This document shows, piece by piece, positions 18,935-27,407 of a stretch of 64,000 bases of DNA. The stretch's first letter is position 1. Every line of letters begins with the position of its first letter. The notes under the pieces were generated by a model. The model made no database searches. It had not been told where the DNA came from and worked only from the letters and a program-made list of their open reading frames with translations. The position numbers were made by a program, and so were the translations under genes. The stretch lies in NCBI RefSeq assembly GCF_003515945.1, contig NZ_QWLM01000001.1, positions 276,641-340,640 on the forward strand. The letters run 5' to 3'. This DNA is from Dermacoccus abyssi. GTDB taxonomy: Bacteria; Actinomycetota; Actinomycetes; Actinomycetales; Dermatophilaceae.

Positions 18935-20190
18935 GTGAACGAAGCCCGTCCCGCCGCCACGCCGCGTCTGCGCGTACGCACGTACGAGCTCACCGACCCC
19001 GGTGACCTCGTCGGCCTCATCCCCGCAGGCGCCCCGCGGAGGACGTCATGTCCTGGGTTCGGCGCGAGGAAGGGCTCGTGGGCTGGGGACGCGCGGCAGC
19101 CGTTTCCACCTCCGGCGACGCTCGCTTCGCCGACGCCGAGGAGTGGTGGGACGCCCTCGTCGCCGCAGCCGACGTCGTCGACGAGGTGGAACGACCGGGC
19201 ACCGGCCTCGTCGGCTTCGGCTCGTTCAGCTTCCGCAACTCCTCCGACGAAGGCGCTGCGCTCGTCGTGCCGGAGATGATCGTCGGTCGGCGTGACGGCC
19301 ACGCGTGGCTGACGACGATCAACCGCACCACCGACCAGTTGCCGGAGGTGAAGCCCGCCGAGGCCCCCACCGGCGTGGAGCGCACCGACGGGGCGCTGTC
19401 GCCGGCGCAGTGGCGTGGCGCTGTCGGAGACGCCATCGAGTACATCCGCGCCGGACGCATCGACAAGGTCGTCCTCGCGCGCGACGAGATCCACACCGCC
19501 GACGCCGACATCGACCCGCGCTGGCTCCTCGCCCGCCTGTCCACCGCCTACCGCGACACGTGGGCGTTCGCCGTCGACGGGCTCGTCGGCGGCACGCCGG
19601 AACTGCTCGTGCGCTCGGACAAGGGCCTCGTCACCTCGCGTGTGCTCGCCGGAACGATCCGGCGCACCGGTTCCGACGATCACGACCTGGCTCTCGCGGC
19701 GAGCCTCGCGCGCAGTTCGAAGGACCTCGTCGAGCACGAGTTCGCCGTGCGTTCGGTGGAGGCCGCGCTGCGGCCGCACTGCTCCTCGATGAACGTGCCC
19801 GACGCTCCCTTCGTGCTGCACCTGCCGAACGTCATGCACCTCGCGACGGACGTCTCCGGGGCTCTCACCGACGGCGCGTCGTCGCTCACGCTCGCGGCGT
19901 CGCTGCACCCGTCGGCTGCCGTATGCGGCACGCCGACGCGCGAGGCCGCCCTCGTCATCGACGAGCTGGAACACATGGACCGCGGCCGGTACGCCGGGCC
20001 CGTCGGGTGGATCGACGCGCGCGGTGACGGCGAGTGGGGCATTGCCCTGCGCAGCGGCCAGATCGACATCGAGAACCCGTGCCGCATCCGCCTGTTCGCC
20101 GGCTGCGGCATCGTCGAGGGCTCGGATCCGGTGAGCGAGGTGGCCGAGTCGGTCGCCAAACTCGCACCGATGCGCGAAGCGCTGCGCTGA
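18935..20190 (+). CDS. menF: Isochorismate synthase, with an apparent frameshift near residue 34
   Basis: First committed enzyme of menaquinone synthesis. The chorismate-binding domain is complete: KVVLARDEI near residue 180, [21 protein letters not shown] near 228 and [21 protein letters not shown] near 330. The intact downstream frame can only start at ATG 19048 ([14 protein letters not shown]). The typical family N-terminus ([21 protein letters not shown], from GTG 18935) lies in another frame. One extra base around 19033-19040 would join them as a 418-aa protein. As deposited, either a 380-aa form is made from 19048 or the gene is frameshifted. Diverges from menG. Confidence 0.85.
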
Positions 20191-20209
20191 TCGCCGCTAC
20201 CGTCGAGGG

Positions 20210-20671
20210 ATGAAGCAACTCCTCGTCATCACACACGCCCCGACGCCTGCCACCGTTGCGTTGCGCGACGCCGTGCTCGCGGGTGCGAGCGATCCCGAGT
20301 TCTTCGCCGACGAGGTCGACGTGCACGCCGTGGCAGCCCTCGAGGCCACCGATCCGCAGCTCTACCTCGACGCCGACGGCTACCTCTTCGGCACGCCGGT
20401 GAACTTCGGCTACATCTCGGGCGCACTCAAGCACAGCTTCGACTCGACGTACGACGACCTGCTCGAGGAGGTGGCGCGCCGCCCCTTCTCCTACTGGGTT
20501 CACGGACGCAGCGACGCCACCGGCGCGCGTCGTGCCCTCGACGCCATCACCACCGGGCTCGACCTTCGTCTGGTCGCCGAACCGTACGAACGCCTCGGCG
20601 AACTGAGCGACGTCGACCTCGCCGAGGCCCGCGAGTTCGGCGCCACCGTCGCCGCCAACCTCATCGCCTGA
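20210..20671 (+). CDS. Flavodoxin-like NAD(P)H-dependent FMN reductase family protein
   Basis: 153 aa. It opens as a Rossmann/flavodoxin fold (MKQLLVITHAPTPATVALRD) and carries YLFGTPVNFGYISGALKHSF near 62-81, typical of flavodoxin-domain NADPH-dependent FMN reductases. It starts 19 bp after menF and may be cotranscribed with it. Physiological partner unknown. It ends 28 bp before the convergent menD stop. Confidence 0.7.
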   Translation: MKQLLVITHAPTPATVALRDAVLAGASDPEFFADEVDVHAVAALEATDPQLYLDADGYLFGTPVNFGYISGALKHSFDSTYDDLLEEVARRPFSYWVHGRSDATGARRALDAITTGLDLRLVAEPYERLGELSDVDLAEAREFGATVAANLIA

Positions 20672-20699
20672 CGCACACCGAGCGCGTCCGGGCCGGCGC

Positions 20700-22459
20700 T
20701 CAGCGACGCTCGAACCGCGTCGGCATCTCCTCGGCACCGGCGACGGCCTCGATGGCAGCGGACACGAGATTGCGGCGGCCGAGACGCTCACCGCTGCGAT
20801 CGACCGTCACCTCGACCACCTGGACGTCCGGCCGCGGGTTCGAGACGAGATCGATGAGGTGCTCACGCGAGGTGGCCCGGGTGTACTCGACGCCGCGCGC
20901 CTGGCACGCCAGCTCGAGATCGGCGCCCGTCGGCGTACCGAAGACGCGTTCGAAGTGCTCGGCGAACTCCGGCCGGCCCTGTTCGAGGGTGCCGAAGATG
21001 CCCCCGCCGTTGTCGTTGATGACAACATGGTGAGATCGGGGCGTGGCTCGCCGGGGCCGAGCAGCAACCCGTTGCTGTCGTGCAGGAACGTGAGGTCCCC
21101 CATGAGGGCGAAGCTCGGCCGCCCGTGCGCGAGTGCGATGCCCATGGCCGTCGAGACGAGCCCGTCGATTCCGGACAGGCCACGGTTGCCGACCGCGGAC
21201 ACCTTGCGAGCGATCTGCTGCGGGTTACGCCCGAGGTCGAGGTCGCGCGCCGTGTTCGACGAACCCACGAGCAGCGCCGAGTCGGCCGGCAGGTGCTGCA
21301 CGACGGTCGACGTCGCGGACATTCCGGAGGGCCACGACTCAGCGACGAGCGGCCCGACGACCTGGGTGAGGCGGTGGCCCGCCATCCGCCACGCGCTGGC
21401 CCAGCGACGGTCGGCGCATGCCGAGACCACCTCGTGCGAACGGGCGATCGTGGCCCACTCGTGGACCCGCTGGACGACGTGTGAGGGGTCGGCCCACGCG
21501 TTCGATCCGGTGATGATCTCGACCGTCACCTCGGGGTTGCGCAGCAGCAGGGCGACGTCACGCGAGAGCGTCATGCGACCCGCGACGAGCACGCGCTCCG
21601 GCAGGTGCTCGTCCAGCCAGTCGTGGCAGGCGAGGATGAGCGAACCGTGCGGCATCGCACGGCCACGGTGGTAGTCACCGAACGGCTCGGCGATGACGGG
21701 CCAACCGGCGGCGTCCGCGAGTTCGGCGATCTCCGCGCTCATGCGCGGGTCGGGCAGGTCGCCCATGAGGACGAGGGTGCGCGGCACCGGGGCGATGCCC
21801 GGCCCGTCCGCCACGGCGACGCGGGAGGCGGGGGCTCGCAACTGCAGCCACGGGCGTCCACGATCGCGGCCCTCGAGGGACTCAGGCCACGTCTCGTCGC
21901 CGGAGGTCTCGGGGGTGAGCGGCTCACGGAACGGCAGGTTGAGGTGGACCGGTCCGGCGTCGCCGGTGGGCACTCCCGCGGCGTGCGCGACCGCACGACC
22001 GATGACCGAGCGCCACACGGTGTTCTGCCCCTCACGCTCGGCGGGCGTGGCGAACTCGTGGAACCAGCGCGTGGCCTGGCCGAAGATCTTGACCTGATCC
22101 GTCGTCTGGTTCGCACCTGTGTCGCGCAGCTCTGCGGGGCGGTCGGCCGACATGACGATCATCGGCACCTGCGCGTGGTGCGCTTCGAGGACGGCCGGGT
22201 GGAGGTTCGCGACGGCCGTGCCGCTCGTCGTGATGACCGGCACCGGGTTGCGTGAGATCTTCGCGAGTCCGAGGGCGAGGAAGCCGGCCGAACGCTCGTC
22301 GATGCGCACATGGAGGCGCAACTTCTTCGCGGCGTCGGCCCGCGCCACCGCGTAGGCGAGCGGCGCGGAACGTGAGCCGGGCGCGAGGACGACGTCGGTG
22401 ATGCCCAGGCGCACGAGTTCGTCGACGAGGACGGTGGCCATAGCGGTCGAAGGATTCAC
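20700..22459 (-). pseudogene. menD: 2-succinyl-5-enolpyruvyl-6-hydroxy-3-cyclohexene-1-carboxylate synthase, frameshifted
   Basis: ThDP-dependent second enzyme of the menaquinone pathway. From GTG 22459 (VNPSTAMATVLVDELVRLG, the family N-terminus) the frame is intact through LAPGSRSAPLAYA and GNRGLSGIDGLVSTAMGIA to the ThDP motif GDLTFLHDSNGLLLG. Just after PDLTM it turns to Ser/Thr/Arg-rich nonsense. The expected continuation VVINDNGGGIFGTLEQGRP and an end at ...TRFERR with stop 20702-20700 lie one frame over. One base inserted at about 21022-21028 gives 586 aa, the usual length. Either an assembly indel or a true mutation inside the cofactor site. Confidence 0.88.
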
Positions 22460-22599
22460 CGGGCCAGTCTCGCGCACCCCGCCGCCGAAGGCCACACGTG
22501 ACAGGGTGTGACGGACACTCGGGTGGGCCCGGTCCTGCCCGGTCCCGGGTCGGAGTGTGCGGTGGGCCCACCCCTGCCAGGGCCGTTAGCCTGACCGAC

Positions 22600-23517
22600 G
22601 TGAGCACCCTCAACGACCTCCCCGCCCCGAGCGGCGAGCAGTGGACCATCGCGGCGCACGGCTACGAGGCAACCGTTGTCGAGGTGGGTGGTGGTCTGCG
22701 CCACCTGACCCACGACAAGCGTGACCTCGTCTGCGGTTATGCCGTCGAGGCAATGGCGGACGCCGCGCGGGGACACGTCCTCACGCCGTGGCCCAACCGA
22801 ATCGACGGCGGACGGTACTCGTTCGACGGCGAGGATTACCTCCTGGCGCACACCGAACCGGGGCTGGCGAACGCCTCGCACGGTCTCGTGCAGTGGCTCG
22901 CCTGGGATCTCGTGGAGCGCTCGACCCACCGGCTGACCGTCGGCGTCACCCTCCATCCCCAGCCCGGCTGGGCGTGGACCCTGCGCGTCGAGATGACGTA
23001 CTCGCTCGACCCCGACGGCCTGACGGTCACCCCGAACGTCACGAACCTGTCGTCCACCGCGTGCCCGTTCGGGTTCGGAGCGCACCCGTACCTCACCGCG
23101 GGTGAGTCCTCGCTCGACGACGCCGCCCTGACGCTCGACGTCGCCACGCAGCTCACCGTCGACGAGCGACTCATCCCGACCGGGCGCGAGACGAGCACCC
23201 ACGATTTCTCCGGCGGGCTCCCGCTCGAGGGGGTCTCACTCGACACGTGCTTCACGGACATCGGCGTCACCGACGGCCGCTGGCGGGCTTCGGTCACGAG
23301 TGGCTCGCGCACGACGACACTGTGGGCCGACGCGAGTGCGTACCGCTACGTCCAGACCTTCACCGGTGATGGCCTGCCCGAACCGAAGAACCGCCGGTCG
23401 GGGCTCGCCGTCGAGCCGATGACGTGCCCCGCCAACGCCTTCAACACCGGGGAGGGCCTGCTCACCCTCGCGCCCGGCGAGACGTGGAGCGCCCCGTTCG
23501 GCATCACCGGCGCCTGA
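22600..23517 (+). CDS. Aldose 1-epimerase family protein
   Basis: GalM-like mutarotase fold, 305 aa from GTG 22600. Landmarks are TPWPNRIDGGRYSFDGEDY near 66, ANASHGLVQWLAW near 95, CPFGFGAHPYLTAGES near 155 and LAVEPMTCPANAFNTGEGL near 278. The conserved His (SHG, GAHPY) and Glu (VEPMT) of the family are present. It could act on galactose/glucose or on hexose-6-phosphate. A strong stem-loop follows directly. Confidence 0.86.
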   Translation: MSTLNDLPAPSGEQWTIAAHGYEATVVEVGGGLRHLTHDKRDLVCGYAVEAMADAARGHVLTPWPNRIDGGRYSFDGEDYLLAHTEPGLANASHGLVQWLAWDLVERSTHRLTVGVTLHPQPGWAWTLRVEMTYSLDPDGLTVTPNVTNLSSTACPFGFGAHPYLTAGESSLDDAALTLDVATQLTVDERLIPTGRETSTHDFSGGLPLEGVSLDTCFTDIGVTDGRWRASVTSGSRTTTLWADASAYRYVQTFTGDGLPEPKNRRSGLAVEPMTCPANAFNTGEGLLTLAPGETWSAPFGITGA

Positions 23518-23520
23518 AAC

Positions 23521-23574
23521 TCGATGTTGAGCGGTGAGCGCGGCACGGGTACCGCCCACACCGCTCAACATCGA
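23521..23574 (+). terminator. Perfect 16-bp stem-loop after the epimerase gene
   Basis: Arms TCGATGTTGAGCGGTG (23521-23536) and CACCGCTCAACATCGA (23559-23574) pair perfectly around a 22-nt loop that itself contains GGTACC. It begins 3 nt after the epimerase stop. There is no T tract, as is common in high-GC genomes. The length and perfection of the dyad also leave a protein-binding or repeat origin possible. Confidence 0.6.
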
Positions 23575-23622
23575 ACCCCGCCGCGGATGCCGATGCCGCC
23601 CGCGGCGACTACCGTGGTGAGA

Positions 23623-25908
23623 GTGCCTCGATCTGCCCGTAGTTTCGCCGACGACCTGAGGGGCCGCGCGGACGACGACCTAGCGGCGCTCCTTCTCGCC
23701 CGGCCCGATCTGGCGCGCCCGGCACCCGCCGACATCACGTCGCTCGCCGCGCGGGCCTCCACGCGCGCCAGCGTCCAGCGCGCTCTCGAACACCTCGACG
23801 CGCGCCTCCTCCACCTCGTGGAAGCGCTGCTCGTCGTCGGCGCCGAGGGCGCTCCTTCGGCGCTCGGTGCGTCACGTTCCGCCGTCGACGACGGTATCCG
23901 CGAGTTGTGGCACCAGGCTCTCGTCTGGCGCTCTCCCGACGGGTGGCGCACCGCCCGAGCTGTCGGCGAAACCCTCACGCACCCAGCGGGATTGGGACGA
24001 AGCGCGAGCGATCTTGACGTACGACTGGCCGACCTTGCCGTCGTCTCCGAGGGCGACTTCGACGCCGTGACACGGGCCTACAACGCGCTCTCATCGCGTG
24101 CTCAGGCCGTCATCGACCAACTCCGGTGGACATCCGCACGCGGCTCGTTCACCACTCAGACCCTGCGCGATGTGCGCCGCGAACTCGTCGGTGCCGGCCT
24201 CATGGTGGCCGTCGACGGCGAGCGCGGCAGCGACGCCGTCATCCCGCGTGAGGTCGGGCTCGCGCTGCGTGGCGGGCGTCTGTACCGCGAGGCGTGGGCT
24301 CCCCCGACCGCCGAGATGACCCACGTCGAGCAGGCGAGTGCCGACGACGCGGCGGCCGGCGCCGTGCTCGATCTGTTGTGGCGTCTCGACGAGGTCGTCG
24401 CCGCCTGGGACGCCCAACCGCCCCGCGTGCTGCGCACCGGAGGCGTCGCCGTACGCGATCACCGACGCACGGCCGTAGCGATCGACAGTTCGAGCGATCT
24501 GACGGCGTTTGTCCTCGAACTCTCCTACGCCGCAGGTCTTCTCGCTCCCGACGGGGAGGTCGATCCGCTGTGGCGGCCCACCGAGTTCTACGACGAGTGG
24601 GCCACGTGGACTCCTGCCCGTCGCTGGGCCCATCTAGCGTCCGCGTGGCGCGACACCACGCGCGCCGCGAGCCTCGCCGGTCAGACGATCGACGGCACTC
24701 TCGTCAACGTCCTCGGCAAGGACGCCTCGTGGCCGCTCATGCGGGCTCGCCGCGCCGACGTCCTCGCCACGCTCGCCGCGCTCGAGGCAGGCAGCGCCCC
24801 GACCACCGAACAGGTCGACGCCCTGCTGCGCTGGAAACGACCCCTGCGCCTTCCCGAGGGAGCCCCCACCCGCGCCGACGACGTGTTGCGCGAGGCCGGC
24901 TGGCTCGGCGTGACGGGCCGCTCGGCCCTCACCTCCGCCGGTCGAGCGCTCCTCGCGGTGCCGAGCGACGACTCCGTCCCGACGAGCGAGGCGAACCTCG
25001 AGTCCGTCGCCGCCCTCATGGCCGCCTCCATGCCCCAGCCTGTCTCGCAGGTCATGCTCCAGGGCGACCTCACCGCTATTGCGCCAGGGCCTCTCACGGA
25101 AGAGGTCGCGACTTTCATGCGCCGCAGCGCCGACGTCGAATCACGTGGCGGCGCAACGGTCTTCCGGTTCACCGAGAGCAGCATCCGACGGTTGCTCGAC
25201 CACGGCGTCTCCTCGGGCGAAGCGCTCGAGGCCCTCCGGCGTCACTCGATGACACCGGTCCCCCAGGCGCTCGAGTACCTTCTCGGCGACGTCGCGCGTC
25301 GATACGGCCATCTGCGCGTCGGCTCCGTCGGTTCGTACGTGCGCAGCGACGACGAGGGATCGCTCGACGCCCTCGTCGCGGACTCCTCGCTCGCCTCGCT
25401 CCAGCTACGCCGCATCGCTCCGACCGTGTGCGTTTCGCCCCTGCCCGCCTCGACGCTGCTCGACGTTCTGCGTGAGCACCGTCACGCGCCGGTTGCCGAG
25501 ACCTCGGACGGTGGCGTCGTCGTGCGCACCGAAGCGGTGAAGCGCTCCCCCACGCCCGGGCGCCGCAGCACGCCGGTTCGTGTTGTCCGCCTCGACGGTG
25601 ACGAAGCGACGGCCATGACGCAGCGCATGCGGGAGGCTGAGAAGAGCGCCGTGCGCCCCTCGCAGCACGACGAGCGCACGCGCATCCCCTCGTCCGACCC
25701 GACGGTCACACTCACCTCCTTGCAGGACGCTGCCGCCGATCGGGCTCCCGTCTGGATCGGTTATGTCGATGCCTCGGGCGACATCAAGCGCGCCCTCTTC
25801 CGGCCGACGAGCGTCTCGGGTGGGCGCGTCGTCGGGCAGATCGGCGACAACACGACGACCACCCGCTCGTTCTCCATCCACCGCATCACCGGGGTGGCGC
25901 CGGCGTGA
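23623..25908 (+). CDS. Helicase-associated domain protein (XPB/Ssl2-like N-terminal type)
   Basis: Actinobacterial protein of about 761 aa, usually annotated helicase-associated or helicase C-terminal domain 3, a frequent neighbour of bacterial XPB helicases. Visible: SFADDLRGRADDDLAALLLARPDLARP at the N-terminus (spread over residues 5-31), a central FYDEWATWTPARRWAHLASAW, MLQGDLTAIAPGPL near 485, and a C-terminal WYL-like strand region (APVWIGYVDASGDIKRALF). GTG 23623 is preferred because GGTGA precedes it; GTG 23614 and 23617 are alternatives. Its stop overlaps the NUDIX gene by 4 nt. The XPB gene itself lies 5 kb downstream. Role in DNA repair is inferred. Confidence 0.82.
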   Translation: MPRSARSFADDLRGRADDDLAALLLARPDLARPAPADITSLAARASTRASVQRALEHLDARLLHLVEALLVVGAEGAPSALGASRSAVDDGIRELWHQALVWRSPDGWRTARAVGETLTHPAGLGRSASDLDVRLADLAVVSEGDFDAVTRAYNALSSRAQAVIDQLRWTSARGSFTTQTLRDVRRELVGAGLMVAVDGERGSDAVIPREVGLALRGGRLYREAWAPPTAEMTHVEQASADDAAAGAVLDLLWRLDEVVAAWDAQPPRVLRTGGVAVRDHRRTAVAIDSSSDLTAFVLELSYAAGLLAPDGEVDPLWRPTEFYDEWATWTPARRWAHLASAWRDTTRAASLAGQTIDGTLVNVLGKDASWPLMRARRADVLATLAALEAGSAPTTEQVDALLRWKRPLRLPEGAPTRADDVLREAGWLGVTGRSALTSAGRALLAVPSDDSVPTSEANLESVAALMAASMPQPVSQVMLQGDLTAIAPGPLTEEVATFMRRSADVESRGGATVFRFTESSIRRLLDHGVSSGEALEALRRHSMTPVPQALEYLLGDVARRYGHLRVGSVGSYVRSDDEGSLDALVADSSLASLQLRRIAPTVCVSPLPASTLLDVLREHRHAPVAETSDGGVVVRTEAVKRSPTPGRRSTPVRVVRLDGDEATAMTQRMREAEKSAVRPSQHDERTRIPSSDPTVTLTSLQDAAADRAPVWIGYVDASGDIKRALFRPTSVSGGRVVGQIGDNTTTTRSFSIHRITGVAPA

Positions 25909-26384
25909 GCGAGCCGATCGAGACGTGCCTCGTCGTCGTCACCCGGACCCTCGAGGGCCGCACGCACCTCCTGCTCGGGGAGAAGCTGCGCGGGTTCGGC
26001 CAGGGCCGCATGGTCGTGCCGGGCGGCAAGGTCGATCCGGGTGAAACACCTCGCCGAGCGGCCGCGCGGGAGCTGTTCGAGGAGACGTCGCTTCGTGTGA
26101 ACGAAGCCGATCTGGACGCGCGGGGCGTCGTCACCTTCGCCTTCCCGGACGGCGGCGGGGTCGACATGCGCGTGCACGTCTTCGTCACCGACGCAGCCGA
26201 GGGGGAACCGGCGGACTCGGACGAACTCCTCGTCACGTGGGCGCCCGTCGACGCCCTTCCCACGAGCCGCATGTGGCCGGACAACGTCCATTGGCTCCCG
26301 GTAGCGCTTGCCCGCGGCTTCGACGAGGCCACCTTCACCTACGCCGCGGACGGCGCGACCCTCGCCAGTCACACCGGAATCTGA
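25905..26384 (+). CDS. NUDIX hydrolase (MutT/MTH1-like)
   Basis: 159 aa. The Nudix box is complete at residues 41-63: GKVDPGE, seven residues, then RELFEETSL, with Glu56, Glu59 and Glu60 able to bind Mg. The context LLLGEKLRGFGQGRMVVPGG and WPDNVHWLPVAL resembles 8-oxo-dGTP / 2-hydroxy-dATP diphosphatases of the MTH1 type, so nucleotide-pool cleaning is likely. GTG start overlaps the helicase-associated gene stop by 4 nt. Its 3' end overlaps the convergent EamA gene by 16 nt. Confidence 0.86.
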   Translation: MSEPIETCLVVVTRTLEGRTHLLLGEKLRGFGQGRMVVPGGKVDPGETPRRAAARELFEETSLRVNEADLDARGVVTFAFPDGGGVDMRVHVFVTDAAEGEPADSDELLVTWAPVDALPTSRMWPDNVHWLPVALARGFDEATFTYAADGATLASHTGI

Positions 26385-27256
26385 ACGCGGGTCTTTCGTC
26401 CCAGATACCGGGGGCCGAGGACGATGATCGCAACACCGAGCAGAAGCAGCGCTCCTCCGGCGAACGCCGAGACAGCCGGCACCTCCCCGAGAAACAGCCA
26501 CCCGGCGAGGAAGCCGACGACCGGCACGAGCAGGGTGAACGGTGCGACGTTCGAAGCCGGGTAGTGGCCCATGAGGCCGTTCCAGATCGTGTAACCCACG
26601 AGGCTTGCGAGGACGACGGTGTAGGCGGTCGAGGCGACCGCTGCGCCTCCGAAGTGATGAAGCCCCTCGACCATCCGCTTCGGGCCCTCGATGAGGAAGG
26701 ACAGCGCGAACAACGGCAGCGGCACGAAGAGGCTGCCCCACACCGTCAGTCCCAGGCCGGACGCGCCGGCGCAGCGGCGGGCCGCGACGTTCCCCGCGCC
26801 CCAGCTCAGAGCACCGGCGAGACAAAGCATCACCCCGACGAGTGGCGTCGCGCCCGAGCGTCCGGACGCCACGAGAACGAGACCGGCCAGGGCCACACCC
26901 ATGCCCACGAGCTGGATCGTCTTCGGTCGCTCCTTGAGCAGAGCGGCCGCGATGACGACGGTGAAGAGCGCCTGGGCCTGGAGGATGAGCGACGCCATCC
27001 CGGAGGCGAGACCGGCGACCATGGCCGAGTAGAGGAAACCGAACTGCCCCGCCGACATGAGCAGGCCCACCGGTGCGAGGTCGCGCCAGGCCACCTTCGG
27101 ACGCGGTACGACGGCGACGAACGGCACGATGCAACTGAAGCGAATGGCCGCGAACAGCAGCGGCGGCACGCCCTCGAGGCCTTCGTGGATGACGACGAAG
27201 TTGACGCCCCAGATGAGCACGACGAGAAGTGCGAGGGCGATGTGGCGGGGCGTCAT
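26369..27256 (-). CDS. EamA family (DMT superfamily) transporter
   Basis: Ten-helix permease with two EamA repeats, about 295 aa from ATG 27256 (MTPRHIALALLVVLIWGVNF). Repeat 1 ends near LVLVASG and repeat 2 covers VGVMLCLAGALSWGAGNVAA to LLLGVAIIVLG. It resembles the YdcZ/EcnA/YedA-like O-acetylserine/cysteine exporter group, but the substrate is not determined. An upstream in-frame ATG would add 16 non-membrane residues; I do not favour it. Confidence 0.85.
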   Translation of the reverse strand: MTPRHIALALLVVLIWGVNFVVIHEGLEGVPPLLFAAIRFSCIVPFVAVVPRPKVAWRDLAPVGLLMSAGQFGFLYSAMVAGLASGMASLILQAQALFTVVIAAALLKERPKTIQLVGMGVALAGLVLVASGRSGATPLVGVMLCLAGALSWGAGNVAARRCAGASGLGLTVWGSLFVPLPLFALSFLIEGPKRMVEGLHHFGGAAVASTAYTVVLASLVGYTIWNGLMGHYPASNVAPFTLLVPVVGFLAGWLFLGEVPAVSAFAGGALLLLGVAIIVLGPRYLGRKTRVQIPV

Positions 27257-27339
27257 GGGGCTATTCGACCGCGCGGGGACCCTGCCGGACGAATGCGCGT
27301 CCACGGGCGCGGACGGCTGCGCCCCGAGGGTGGCATGCG

Positions 27340-27372
27340 CGAGGCCCGCCCCGGCGTGCGGAGCGGGCCTCG
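27340..27372 (-). terminator. Stem-loop after the M13 peptidase gene
   Basis: CGAGGCCCGC (27340-27349) pairs with GCGGGCCTCG (27363-27372) across a 13-nt loop. It lies between the peptidase stop (27408) and the EamA start on the minus strand, where a terminator would be expected. No T tract. Confidence 0.55.
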
Positions 27373-27407
27373 TCGCCGGCTCGTGGCGAACGATCAGACG
27401 ATGTCGA

